Source of the DNA: Pyxicephalus adspersus
Lineage: Eukaryota > Chordata > Amphibia > Anura > Pyxicephalidae
DNA: 64,000 nucleotides
Direction: 5' to 3'
Assembly: GCF_032062135.1 (NCBI RefSeq)
Contig: NC_092859.1
Location: 106,225,117-106,289,116, forward strand
The position numbers and the translations under genes were made by a program. The notes below the pieces were generated by a model. That model saw only the letters and a list, made by a program, of their open reading frames with translations. It made no database searches and was not told where the DNA came from. Each line of letters opens with the position of its first letter. The first letter of the stretch is position 1. Of this stretch, positions 23,816 to 36,756 are shown piece after piece.

Positions 23816-26220
23816 ATATCAAAGGATGAATGTATCCAATGTATAGACCTATAGTATTTTAAAATCATTTTTTACATTTGGAGACTAATATATCTTACGG
23901 GCTTCTGTTTGTCTGTGACCCTATTAGGGAGATTTTCTATCACTTTTTGCCCCTATGATACCAATACAGGAAATGTATGGAAAACATCAGAATGGACAGA
24001 CAGAAAACAATATTTGTCAAAAGTTTTAGCTCTCCCTTACTTCATTAAAAAAAAGTCCCCTTTGGTAATATTTCCTATTCCTTCCTGCCATAAATGAAAA
24101 TATAGAAAGTAGGTCCTGGCTGATCCAGACACATGAGAGGCATTTGCTATGGTGGTGGTTGGGGGTTTAAGTGGAAGAAGGAGATTCTGCTAGTTCTGCT
24201 TTACTCCACTCATCCCCTTCACATTTCAGGGTGCTGCTGCTTAAAGCTAAAGTTTATTCTGCTAACATTTTAAGTTCCCAAACTCCTGCCCAAAAAAAAA
24301 AACTCCACCCCCCCCAAAAAAAAAATTCTTATGCAATTATAAAATAAAATCTTTCCATTAGAAATCATTAGATTTAGTGGCACTACCAAGTCTTGACAAT
24401 GCAAGCATCCGAATGATGAGGCCTAGGATAGAAGGATTATCTACATAGGGACCGTTATGGAAGCTCTGATAAAGCCTACATGTGATGCTGAACCTCTGAA
24501 GAAATTAAAGTCGAACAAATAAAAGGGGCAGCCAGGGACCGTTTATTTTGGGAAAAAGAGGTCTAAACGAAGCTGGTTCTCTATCAGCCAGGAACTAATA
24601 AAGGTTCTATCAGCTGCAGTTTTTAATGTACATTGTAGTAACCTGACTCGCAGTACATATTGGCTTTCCCAATGTAAACCCAGGAGCTCTGCTGTTCATG
24701 AAACAACTATTACATTTCTACCATTTCTACCAATAACTTATGTGCTGCTTATTCTACTGGGTGTAATATGCAATTGTAATACTGTCAGTGTGATAGCTTG
24801 GTCCTGCTCTTTATTAATTTATAAATAAAAGCTACAATTGTTGTCTTCATTCATAAATTAGTTTTCCCTGAGAATCATAATCACATTTTAAAATCAAAAT
24901 TATTACAACAACACCTTATTAATCCTAAGTGCTTTACAATAAATTGTTTTTCACCTTCTTTCCTTGCACGGATTTGTTTTGTAGCTCCACATAAAATAAA
25001 TCCTTTCACAAAAAATGATCATTTTAGATATTTTTTATAGGGAACAAGAAGAAAAGGTCCCCAACAAGAACATGGACAGCAAAAAAACAAAAAACTAATA
25101 AAGGTTTTCATTACCTGTCTTATCTAAAGCAAAATTACAAATTTTGGTTGGAGTTTAGTTTTAATGTAAGGTTGAGATCTTTTAAATATTATCCTATACA
25201 TAGTTATTTTGTGTGTTATTTTTTTGTTATTGTAGATTACACATTTATGCAATTTATATAAAAAAATAATTTTTCAATGTTAAAAAATGCAAAATGTAAT
25301 TTGTAGCATTTGTAAATGTTCAGTTGCTTGAGTAATACCAGAACATAGTTTTTACATACCAGTGAATAAATGGTGAAAAAAACTGCAGTCGTTGGCCTAA
25401 TTCAGTCTTTCTAATGCCAAACCGTCTTGCCAATTTCATATACTGGCTCATTTTAAAAGAAGGTTTTCCTTGGCTGTCACCTATCCTTCATCAGAGGATT
25501 TTGTAGTGTGCATAGCTTTGTGCATTAGCTCACTATGTGTTAGAATTGCCAAAAGAATTCCTTAGTCTGTTCTCAATAATTCAATATAGCGCTGCAAAAC
25601 TAATCTTTTCACGTTTAAGGTCTCTTCTGCATTCCTCCCTCAAGACAACTTTAACATGTGGACTTTTTGTTAGTACTGTCCCGCTTATGTGATGACTGAA
25701 TAGTCTAGCAAAAAATTATTTATGGAATTCCATTCACTGACTGCATCTTTCCACATTCATAATGTTAAAATGTAATGTACTGTACATTGTGAATTGTACA
25801 TACCAATGTGTTCCAATTCCAAGTGTTCAAATCGATCACTTAGGGAGACTAATAAAATAATATTCCCTTTTCATAGGAGAAACACTTCATAATTTAGTTA
25901 TAATATAACAGGAGAGAGTTTTTATATTGCCTTTTCTCATATTGTATCTCCTCGCTTTTCAAAATAAAGTGGACCTCTGAAGTCCAAATCTACCATGTTT
26001 CCATCTTGTAACAGACCATATGGTATTTAGACAGCTCTATTCTCATTCTCTATCAATTCCCCACCCTTGGATACATAGGATGTTCCCCAAAGTGCAGCTA
26101 TATAAAAATCCATTATACTAAAATAGTGCCTAGTATGCAATAAACTTTCACTCTAAGTTTGCTGCACTTCTTTTAGACCAGCATTCATAAGTACTGTAAT
26201 GTATATTGTCCTTGAAGGGG

Positions 26221-26245
26221 AATTATTATTATTATTATTATTATT
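26221..26245. repeat. (TTA)n microsatellite
   Basis: Eight TTA units. Confidence 0.95.
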
Positions 26246-26884
26246 GAACTAACTCTTTCCATCCAATTCTCTAAATAGTTAGATGATCCTCGACAAGTGA
26301 CAGCTGAGAACTACCCGTATTAGTGCATATTCTTTTTGGGGAGGTGTGAAGACTTGCACATCCCATAGGCACTGTGTACCATTTCAAGCCCAATGAAATT
26401 TCCTGTCCGTGGTAGTCTGGTTACTTTACAGGCCAATGGCCATTGTGTACCTCCGGTATCTTGCATTATATGTTCCCAACTTACTAAATATTTTGCAAAT
26501 GTGCTGAAATAGCCCCTTGGCTCAATGATGCTCAGGAACTGTGGATGAGCAAATCTGCCCCATAGTTTATTGTGGGGAATAAGGGTACTGTAGTAAATGT
26601 TAGTCATAAAATTGGAGGTGGCTAATGTCTACATTGTTCTTTTTGATGATGCAGCGATATTATAAATCAAAGGCAACTCAAAAAAGAAATGCGGATACAT
26701 GCTTATCCAATAGACCATTTGGGCCTTCTAAGCTTGGTGGTAATTGTTTAATGATCAGGCATTATGAATGACAAAATTCTCCCGGGTAAAGCAAGATAAA
26801 CATTTGCAAGTTCCATCAATCTAGAACCCACAGGATTCACTAAAACCCAAGCTGGCAGTGAACCATTATTACCCTATTTTCGTG

Positions 26885-26886
<2 letters not shown>

Positions 26887-26920
<34 letters not shown>
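26887..26920. repeat. (AT)n microsatellite
   Basis: About 17 AT units. Confidence 0.95.
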
Positions 26921-26923
<3 letters not shown>

Positions 26924-27115
26924 ATATGGCACCATGTATTTGACACACTCACTGTGGCACTCTTACAGGCAGTCCTACTATGTATCTTCAAAAGGTGGAA
27001 ACCAATATAAAATTTATAAAACATCTGCTTCTAATAACGGTAAGGGTTGGAAAACTTGCTTCTGATCAAAAAAAAAAGTTCCATAGTGCACAAGGTAAAA
27101 ACATTATTTCCACCA

Positions 27116-27528
27116 TTAACCCCCTTGGTGGTATTCCTGAGTATTCCTGAGTATGGGGTGACATTTCTTTACATAAAGTGGTAACCCTGAGCCACACTTG
27201 AGGGCTTACCCGGTCCTCACGAGTCCGCAGCATCCTCCAGTGATGCCGGTCCGGCATCTGTGTCTACAAGGTGATGCCCAGCCGGCATCGGCAACCCATT
27301 AGCGATGCCCGGCATCTACATCCTCTGGCCCCGGATCCCGGCGTGTGCACGTTGGAGAAGCGAGGCTAGGTGGATGTGGATGCTGGCCAGGCATACGACG
27401 TGTGTGCAGGTGGCTTGAGTGCATCGGCGGCGGGACCAGCAGAAAATGTAAAATTAGAAGTATTTTTAAATGTCAAATGTACAGATTTGACATTTAAAAA
27501 AACAAAATAATACCGCCAGGGAGGTTGG
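27116..27528. mobile_element. TTAA-type (piggyBac-like) non-autonomous element
   Basis: The left end, ttaacccccttggtggtattcc, and the right end, ataccgccagggaggttgg, are imperfect inverted repeats. The left end begins with TTAA; the right has TTGG, consistent with a decayed TTAA target duplication. The interior is CpG-rich with repeated gatgcc(c/g)g..ccggcatc words. The terminal wording (ccgagtgtgactcggggt..taccgccagggaggtt type) also occurs in the element at 45334-45847. Confidence 0.65.
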
Positions 27529-28370
27529 ACTAGGTAATATCTGCACTCACCATGTTTTCTGAACCTAATTTGTTTTCAAGTCATTTGTAGTCAACAAACA
27601 TTTTAACACATGGTTATATCCCTTTGTATGAGGCATTAAAATGTAATTTCTTTGTAATGTGAGCATTTGCTACCAATCTGTTTGTAGCTTGGGCAATCTT
27701 TTTTGTAAGTCAAAAGTATTAAATATGCATTTACTGTATCACACACCTTCGGTCAATAATGCTTACCAAGAGCTAAATTACAACATGCTTAAGAGAAGCC
27801 ACAGCAGCATTAGGCATTATGTGTTTGCTTTGACTATCTATTTTCATTTCTCTTGAATGCTGCTTTATCCCTGGCAAATGAGTGTCGGTACTGTTGGTAC
27901 TGTGGTAAGAGCTTAGGATCTCTTCTACATTTTGGCAAAAGATAAGACCCTTCTGGGAAGTGGACTATTGGGTGGGCCAAAAATTTACTTTAAAATGTAT
28001 CCAAATTCCATTCAGCTCCAGTTTCTTCCTCCTGCATCTTGATACTATCTAGAGTGAATCATATGCCTACTTGGTTGACTACTGAACAAGCTGAAGGCAT
28101 GATCATGGTGATGTGATTTTCATGTATTAATGGTCAACACTTTCTTGCCAAACAGATGAAAGTTATTTTAGGTTATGTTTGATGCACAGATTCCAAATAT
28201 GGTATTGGTTTTGCTAGATTGGCTCTATTTTTTGAAATAATGATCTCAATATTAACCTCATAGAAATCTAATGAAATATGAAAATTAAGCAAAATTAAAA
28301 TAGATATTCTTATGTATACAAAATTTTATTTTTGAAATACTAACGTCAATATATTCTATATTCCGTACAT
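27529..28370. other. intergenic, no recognisable gene
   Basis: AT-rich DNA between two mobile elements. Nothing recognised. Confidence 0.5.
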
Positions 28371-29928
28371 TTATAGAACTAAAGAACAAGAAGTCATTGA
28401 AAAACTCTGTTTGTATGATTTCCTTTTATGCTGATGATTAGGACAATCACATTGAAGGCTCCAGCAGTAGTCTGCCATCATGTGTCTATCGAATCTGCCC
28501 TGATACCTTTCTTCCATCACCTTTATATCTTGATGGAATCTCTCCCCTTGTTCCTCACTGAAATCGTCAAGGTTTTTTGGACATTTTTGCAATGGCTATG
28601 GAGATAGTGTACCTTTATGCTCATAGTAGCACCCAAATTTTTAAATTTTAAGAGCAAGTTTTATACCAGTTTGTCATAATTTTGTGCTTAATGATTACCC
28701 AAAAAGTTCTTGACAACCATGACATAGTTGTGCCAGGCAGAAGCTTCAGTATCAGTCATGTAACTTGTGAAATTATATTCATTTATCAGTTTCCGAATCT
28801 GGGATCTGGGAACGATTTCTGCTTTTGAATTTTCAGTACTCAATCCAGGGAAGAATCTGCAAATGTATTTGAAGCAATCACCGTCCTTGTTCAGAGTTCT
28901 AACAAATTGTTTTATTAATCCCAACTTTATGTGTAGTGGAGGGAGAATGATTTTTTCTTTGTCAACCATTGGCTAGTTAATGATGTTTTCCAGTGATCCT
29001 GCTTTGCTGTACTATCCCACAAGTAGATGAAACATGGGTACTTTGTGTATCCACTTTGTTGTCCAAGTAGGAAATTCACCATTTTTACTCACCATTCACC
29101 ACATATGGACCATTGGTGTTCATGATAGCAAAGATTTTGTAGGACCATTCTGATATTTTCATATTCTTCTTTAAGTTTTGTTGAGTGACCAATTGGAATT
29201 GATGCATAGCAGTTGCCAATATGCAGCAAAACAGATTTCAAACTTCAAGTGGAACTGTCTATGAAAAGCTGCCAGTCTTCTGCTCAGTATTCTGGTATGC
29301 CCATATGGGCTAGTAGTCCAGGGATGTTACAACAGTACACAAAGTCTCCATCTTCAGTGTGTCACCTCTCGTGTCCTATAAACCATTATTTTAACTTCCC
29401 GTCTCAGTTCTTTTCTTTTAGCCTGGATGCTAAAAGTTCAGATGCTTGTTTTGACAGACTTAGGTCACGTATTAAATCTGTGAGCTCTTCTTGGGAGAAC
29501 TGCTGGTTTGATGAAACACTTCCTTCATATTAACTACCACTGCTAACTCCTGGATTACACTCCAAACCCTGTATATCATCAGCACCATGCGGCACAGGTC
29601 ATCTTGCTGATTCCAAATCAGGGTACTCCCACTTGTTTTTCTTGTAACGATTGAAACCTTTTAAATTCACAGCACAAAAATAACAATCATTATGATGATT
29701 TTTGGGCTCTCACCATACCATAGGCACACCAAGTTTCAAACTGTTCAGTTTTCCATTTTTCCACTGACGTAGACACTCTACACAAGTTTTACATACCATA
29801 TGGGGAGCCCAATACTTATCTTGGTACCCCAGTTTAATACCAAAATATGCAAGATATGCAAGATATGTTTCTTCTCTGTTTTTGCTGAGAATATTCACCA
29901 CAACTGTAGCTAAATACCTTAGGGTCAT
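28371..29928 (-). pseudogene. decayed protein of an unclassified recurrent mobile element
   Basis: On the minus strand one discontinuous reading of about 500 codons runs from a methionine at 29928 to 28371. Recognisable segments in order are CKTCVECLRQW, a DCYFCAVNLKG Cys-containing motif (near 29690-29660), a SQEELTDLIRDLSL segment, YCCNIPGLLAHMG, LPPLHIKLGL (about 28950) and SEEQGERFHQD (about 28550). I recall this set from uncharacterised multi-copy proteins in arthropods and other metazoans; I do not know an accepted family name or activity. The first 680 bases carry eight in-frame stops (29710, 29599, 29530, 29404, 29386, 29362, 29284, 29245). Six are TGA, as expected from CpG decay of CGA. 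At least two frameshifts follow, so this copy is dead. Confidence 0.7.
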
Positions 29929-30797
29929 TTAAACAACTTTTTCTTGAACTCATATTTCTGTAAAAAAATAAAATGTATTATTAATAAAAAAGGCAAATTA
30001 AAGTTTCATGAAAATATTGCTACATTTATTATATAAAATGCAAAAGATTTATAAAAATATGCTGTGTTTACATTTGTTGTTGGCAAAATTGTCTCTTCCG
30101 ATTTCTCTATCACAAGAACTAGAGCCAATTCAGTGAAACTGATGTAATTTCTGGATTCAGCAGACCTGAAATACACTAAATTTACTGAAAAATCTTTGGC
30201 AAGTGCATTTTTTTTGTTGAGCTGTGTAATATTACAGCTGTCATATCAGTAAAAATCCCACCCCTAGTGACTTTGTGAAAAATATGGCTCCCTTTGCAAA
30301 ACTTCTCATACTTTCAGGTTGTAGAATAGCTGGTAGCAGTTAGTAGCAATCAAATGGACTATAGTATTCTGCAAACTACTTAAAAGGATGTTCATTACAC
30401 AGACAATAGAAGTGATTTAATGATATAAACAAGTTTTCTTTCTATTTGCTCATATTTATGAACCAGTTTTAGGGTATGCAAAATGATTGTCTGCATGTCT
30501 GTGAAGGCTTTCCTTTACCTAGCTCATAGTATAGTTGGTAGGAGTTCTAACAGTTGGTATATAATATATATAACTATATATATAGTTGGTAAATAATTCC
30601 AATTTAACCAGACCTAAATCGGAGCTTTTGGTAGTCTCAGTCACACACCTGAAAAAAGGATGCAGATACCTGTGTGACAAGCTGCGTGACAATTAGCTGA
30701 TCACCATAATCATTTTGTTTCAGCACTGACAGCTTCCAAAATCTGTCGCTGAAAGGTCAGCTTTAAATGTGACAAACTACTACCATCTATGCAACTT
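29929..30797. other. intergenic, no recognisable gene
   Basis: AT-rich flank. It may include untranslated parts of the element at 28371-29928, whose termini I could not find. Confidence 0.4.
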
Positions 30798-31068
30798 TTT
30801 CTCAACTAGGGTTCCTCCAGAAGTTGCTAGGAGTTCCTTCAGCAATTGACAATTTGTACATTTCAGATCTATTACCTTTGACACCAGTTATCTTTTTGGC
30901 TCACCTTTAGAGTAGTATTCTTCCCATTGGCCATGTAAAAGGTATTCATCTCACTGATCACCACACTAAAGTACCATGAACTGGGCACTTCATAAATATT
31001 AGGAGATTTTTGCGAATTGCTGTTAAAGTTATTTCTCTCATAATAAAAAGTGTGAAAAATGCTGATCT
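30798..31068 (+). repeat. hAT-like short repeat, family B (copy 1)
   Basis: Begins 'ttctcaactagggttcctccag' and ends 'agtgtgaaaaatgctga'. The same wording is seen, reversed, at 59627-59880 and, forward, at 59925-60240. The internal sequence has no open frame. Confidence 0.6.
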
Positions 31069-31974
31069 ATGTCCTTAGAGTAGAAGAATAAAACAAGTTG
31101 TTATACTATAATTTCACCACTAGATGGCAGGAAGGTGCTTTCTTTTGAAGAAGGTTCACTCATATTCGCCTATTGTTTCCTTTTCATGTGAATAATGCAC
31201 AGGGCTCTAAATGAATCTATTCTCATGAATAATGCAGGTGCAGCTAATCATTTCAAGATGTATATAAATCCAGATACAGTAAAGCAGCATTCTATTTCAC
31301 AAAACGTAATATATTTTATACATGGTCTGCACGGTCTGTCTATTAAAAGCAATTTGGTCTTTGTTTGGAGGGCAGAATAACCAGAAGAAATATGAATTTG
31401 GTGTGTTTAAACAATAAAGGGATTGCTGGACTTTCAGCACAAAGCCAGCCAGTGTGCAATTTCCTTTTTCCTGTTCTGAAAATGATCAAATGAGAATGCA
31501 CTCAGGTAAAACACACCACCAGACTGAGAAAAAAAGTGTAGACATAGCGTCTACCTAGAAACATTAATGGATTGCTTTCACTTTCTTTTAAACTTTCCAT
31601 TTGTAGCATAATTATGTGTCAGTAACATGTCTGTTCCCTTTTGTCTGAGGGACGTCCGTTTATTATGTGTGCAAGCAAAGTTTGTAGTGGTATGATTTAT
31701 TAATCATGGGAATATAGTATTTCTTACTGTATAAATGAGGATATTAGAAGATACTGACAAGTTACTCCAACAAGGAGGCCTCAAGGCACAGACATATAAT
31801 AAGCTCTTATGACTTATAACATTCCTTTTCTAAGCTCCTTATGAATGACACTCTGAAGGTATAACGTTTTTAATTTGTTGCTATTTACATATACACAATT
31901 TAGGTGTCAGGTAAAAGAGAACTTTAGCCAAATACACAACAAAACAAATACAATAGTCCAATAAAAGTTCAAAA
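31069..31974. other. intergenic; candidate conserved regulatory block 31185-31265
   Basis: No gene is supportable. The stretch 31185-31265 contains atgaataatgcaggtgcagctaatca-type clustered homeodomain and E-box words and no repeat signature. The remainder is unremarkable. Confidence 0.35.
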
Positions 31975-32115
31975 CCTGTTTACATGGGTTTCCTCTGGGC
32001 ACTCCAGTTTTCTCCTACAACCAAAAAGCATGCATTTAGATGACTGTGTCAATGACTATGGTATGGACATTAGATTGTGAGCCCCTTTGATGTACAGCTA
32101 GGGCAGGATCACATC
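31975..32115 (+). repeat. short interspersed repeat (other part or related family)
   Basis: Reads 'gggtttcctctgggcactccagttttctcctacaacc', then 'catgcatttag', then 'ttagattgtgagcccctttgatg'. These blocks, in this order, are familiar from abundant vertebrate and frog interspersed repeats. The 3' half with the 'ggcgctatataaata' end is absent here. Confidence 0.65.
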
Positions 32116-35100
32116 TGCCTCTAAATTGTGTGATCCCGCACAGCTCCCAGTGGCTGGCACCTTGCCAAGCCACTTAAATACTCCAACAGCAGTGCTGGTT
32201 CTTAAAGCGTCTGCAGATTTGACAGCTGGCAGCAATGATCAGTACCTATACAGCTCATTGGTTCCTCCTATTTATTCTCCATGGGCCTGCAGCAGAGAGA
32301 TGCTACATTTGAGAGGCAACACTATAATAATATTCAATTATTATCCACTGTTAATCCAGGGCTGTCTCCTGCAGTACTCGTTTTTCATCACAAGATGTCA
32401 CCAGTCCTCTATATTAATGACAGCCAACAGTATTTACCCACTTCCTTTGAGCCCATTCTGTAATGCGCCTTTCCCCAGCTTGTGAATGAACAAGAACAAC
32501 AAAACTGTGCCCAAGTCACGTTATTGCAGGGGGTTATTGTACACAATCCCGAACCATATCTTGTATAGATGAGCCCCTAGCCCACTTTTACAGTTTCACA
32601 AATAGTATGACAGCTCCCTTTTGCAAAAAGAACATTGAAAAAGATCTAAAATTTCCCCTACTACCAACAAAAGTGATATTATTTTTGTGGCTCCACATTT
32701 AGGGCTGACTTTAAAGTTACCAAGCACACCACCATTACTTTTGCCAAGTCGTGGAGTACTGGTAGATAAAAGCCTGACACCTTTAATCTATTCAGCTGTT
32801 CCTTTATTGGCATTATGCTAATGAACGGTGCTGACCCAGTAAATAGGAGTAGAGCTCTCTATCTATTGGTGCTCTGTATATTATAAAAAATTGATTTTTG
32901 CTTACACATGATTGAAGGCTGTAGTAAATAACTTCATTAGGAATCCAAGGCAGGCTCCCACTGTGTATTACAGAGCATTCAATGATACAAAATTGTGAAG
33001 AATGAGATTGGAAGCTCCTGGCAGCCCTGTCTGGAAAAAGAAGGGTGGGTCCTGATGGCACTGGCATTGAAGGTGAGGATTCCCAGGCAAGAACAGAAAC
33101 AAATATAGAGCAGAAACAGACTTTGGTGCCTGCCAAAAATAGTTATGCAAATTAATAGGATTTGGTTTAAATTAAAGTGTATGTATAGTCTAATGAGAAA
33201 CATCTCCTTTTTTAACATTGAAAATGTTTTACTATATCTGTTTTAAGTTCAAAAAAATACATGTTGATCCTGTCAAATCTTTTTAGATGATAACTTGTTC
33301 TGCTAACTGTTATCTATTACATTTTTCATAGTTGTCTCTGTGAATTATAGAACTGTGGCATTATATAATTATTGTCATACGGGATATTTCCATAATCATA
33401 TCTTGTTTCTGTTATCCAAATTCAGAAGGGTGAGCAAGCATTGTCAACCTAGAACTAGAAGTTTGTTACTGGCAGAATCACCAGGTAAGAAAAAGAATAA
33501 AAGTAAGGTCTAGTAACTAATAGCCATGCCCCTAAACATTTGTGCAAACCATAAAAAGCTCAATAAACTACATTTTTGTTTTCACGCTCCATTGATGTAA
33601 TCCACACATGGGGTCAACATTTATCCACAATGATTGGTACTGTGTTTTATCATGCGTGATGTGTTTTTTGTCATGAGTTTAAAGATTTTCTAGCAATCTC
33701 GTTTTGTGCCATTAACCAACAAAAATTCTATAAATCCTATGGTATTTCAGAAATTACAGAATTTACTTTCCTATTGTCCAAGCTGTAGCTTTTTAGCTTT
33801 CAGCTGCGCTAATTTAAAGTATAATATACAGTATATATATTAAATTTGTTTAAAAGTCTAAACCCCCTGAATATAAAATTGTATTTTTTATGCTGTTATT
33901 TAGAGGTTAATTTTAACATTAAATCAGAACTGGTCCATAATGACTGATCAGATATCACATTAGCCAATTACATGACAAGGGTAGCTCAGAGATTCCCAGC
34001 TTATATATCTTGCCCAGCCCCATAACCCCACCACACCCTTTCCCCCAATAACACACCACAGGCAGCCGTTTATAACAAAACATAAAAATAATATTCACGC
34101 CAGTGTTAGACGTGATCATATTACCATTTAAATAACAAAACAGAACCATAACTATCCTAAATTTTCCCAGCACTATCCCAAATTTTCCCAGCACTATCCC
34201 AAATTTTATAAACTTTTCTCTTAATTTCTTCCTAACAGTATACAAACAGGTTGCAAAATTTGGTAGCTGGGAGGCGATCAGGCAGGTAAGAATAGGGCAA
34301 TAATCACCTGCCCAAATTGCCCATGTTAAAGGACATGTGGCATTAGTTTTATTTTACCAGTAGCTTGGCCACAGGTTAACTTTAAGCGATTGGTGGGAGC
34401 ACTGCAGTTCTGGGTTAGTTTTTGGGAGGCCCTTCGGCAGGGCTCATATATTTATCGTTTATATATTAAAATATAATCTATAAATTAAAAATGGAAAACT
34501 CAATGTTACTTTTACAATTACTTCCAAATATTGTTACTATCAGGGTAAAATACAAAGAGTTCATAAACTAATATAAAAGCAAGTAGTGGGTGTCAGAAAA
34601 CTGTAAGACGTTTGGAGAATCCAGTATAAAATAGTTAATTATATTACACCATGTTAATAATGGTGAAACAGTGCTGTTCTATGTCACATAAAGCAGAGAA
34701 TGTTGATGACATCTCCTGGCTGGCCTCAGCTTCTACATTTGCCTTATTAGCTAGGTGACAAAACAGAACTATAATTACTGCTATGTTTTTAAATGTCTTG
34801 AATGTGTGAAAATTAAATAGACCTTTTAGTAGTTATTTGATTCTAAAGGCATACATTTTAGATATTTTCACACCATAAACCTGTTCCCTATTTGGAAATT
34901 AAATTGACCTTTCACCTCCACTCCCCTTCTTCACAAAAAACTAATGTCAAAGAACTTAAACATGCAGGAAAAAAGGTAACTGTGCCAGTTTAACTTTTTT
35001 TTTTCCATTTTGTAACAAAGAAGTTTATATGATCTGTAGCTACTATGTGTTCAACGATCTGTAATAAAGATGTCAAACTTTGCATACTCCTGTGCCAACA

Positions 35101-36322
35101 GTATGACCAAATTCCATCCAACACGTAAACACTACTAGACGTTTATAACAGGCCCTGCAGGAGATCAGCCTATGCAAACTGAAACGCCATTATTTAGCTA
35201 AGGGCATGGTCAATGGTAAAGTGAAATACAAACACACTATATCGAAAAAGAGACTTTATTTTAAGGGTGAGAGCAAGAAGAAGTAGTTATAAAACTGAGG
35301 AGTTCAAGTCATGTCTACTTAATACAGCAACTTAATTTAAAAGCAATGGTGGTGTGTGAAGTACAACCAACCACAACTTAGGTAATGGTACTCCAGTAAA
35401 ATTGATTTAATTTTCAAATGAAAGGTTTAGGTCACCATTATTCTAATTTTCTGATATAGCACTTTAAAGTTAAACTATATATATATATATATTCTATATA
35501 CACCACACACACAAGTATATGTATACCTAGAGATTTTCGTGACCTGAAAATTACAGTAAGAAAAAACTCCCAGTAGATGTTGCTGTGTCCTTATGTAAAG
35601 TGTGTAACAAACTCTTTCCCTGCAGTTTAATACTAAATAATTTCTTACACAATTTACATGAAGACACAATAATGCACAAATGATTTGATTGGAGCGAGTG
35701 ACCCATACTAACCAACTCAATTTTTTCCCTTTTAAATAATAGGGTAAAAAAAAACATAATGCAGATTTAATTCACATCGATTTTATGGCCACAAACTGTC
35801 TAGGAGTTCACTGATGCACTGGTTCTGATGTCTAGGGAACCATTTGCCATCTCATCAGGAGCACACCAAGACATAACCAGAAGTGCATACAGGACATCCC
35901 TTCTACAATTAGCATTCATACCAGTTGGATTGCCATCCCAGATGCCAACATTCACTTTGGACAAGGGATACGCTTCTATTCTTTAGGTTTGGTGGACATG
36001 TATAAAACACAGAAATGGCAGGACAGATTTCCAAATCTTCTGATAGATAAGATAGTTAACCTATATGTATGGTATTTGTGTAATTATCAGTCTGTCTGGA
36101 GATCAGTCTATTTCTTGAAGTCTATAGGTGCATATGTCCAAAATAGGTCTCTAAGGTATAAATAGAAACAAAAAGGGCAAATCTACAGTTACAGAGTTGA
36201 TTTGTATCAACTTTTTCATCATAAGACCTTAATGTTTAAAAACCTTAATGTTTAGTGACTAACCACCACTTGGAAGAATGGATTTTGGGTATTGGCCTAA
36301 AATACAACATCAGGCAATATAT
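32116..36322. other. intergenic, no recognisable gene
   Basis: AT-rich DNA. It contains a small threefold direct repeat (about 20 bp unit, cactatcccaaattttccca) at about 34150-34207 and an (AT)n tract at 35476-35492. Open frames at 32126-32485 and 32813-33136 have no recognisable motif. Confidence 0.45.
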
Positions 36323-36756
36323 AAAGTCAGGAAAAAAAGAAAGTGCACCCTCTTTCAATTATAAGGTTTTGTGTACCAGGACATAAAAAAGCATTGTCAT
36401 TAACAGGTCTTAAAATTAGATAAATACAACCTCAGATGAACAATACATGACATATTACACTGTGTCAATATTTACTTAACAAATACTAAATCAAAATGTA
36501 GAAGCAGTGTGTAAAAAAACAAAAGAGAAAGACATCATCAGCAGTCAGAGTCAAGTCAATCAGAAGTCAGGCAAAAGCAATTGTGCTGCACATCAATCTG
36601 AAGAGACGTAAAACAGTCAAAACAATTGCCAATTTTCCCAGGAAAGGTCCCAGCAAGGCAGACAAAGGCAGACAGATATTGCAAAAACCCAAGTGCACCT
36701 CAGACTTAACAGGCTCCGGTTTGCATGCTAAATGTTATCACAGTTAAGGACAAGTG
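36323..36756 (+). mobile_element. Tc1-type transposon, left half (split by Ngaro)
   Basis: The terminus 'aaagtgcaccctctttcaatt' and the following text ('aggtcttaaaattagataaatacaacctcagatgaacaa', 'gacatattacactgtgtcaatattta') match a Tc1-type family I recognise from frogs. At 36690-36735, 'gacttaacaggctccggtttgcatgctaaatgtta' is part of its transposase region. The coding frame is broken. The matching right half lies at 41595-42205. Boundaries with the inserted Ngaro are approximate. Confidence 0.7.

Larger units (their letters stand above)
23816..27115. other. intergenic, simple repeats only
   Basis: AT-rich DNA with (TTA)n at 26221-26245 and (AT)n at 26887-26920, and an A/C homopolymer patch near 24290-24325. 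No gene recognised. Confidence 0.45.

Noticed and set aside
32126..32485. 119-codon plus-strand frame
   Set aside because: Starts in a short interspersed repeat and has no recognisable motif.
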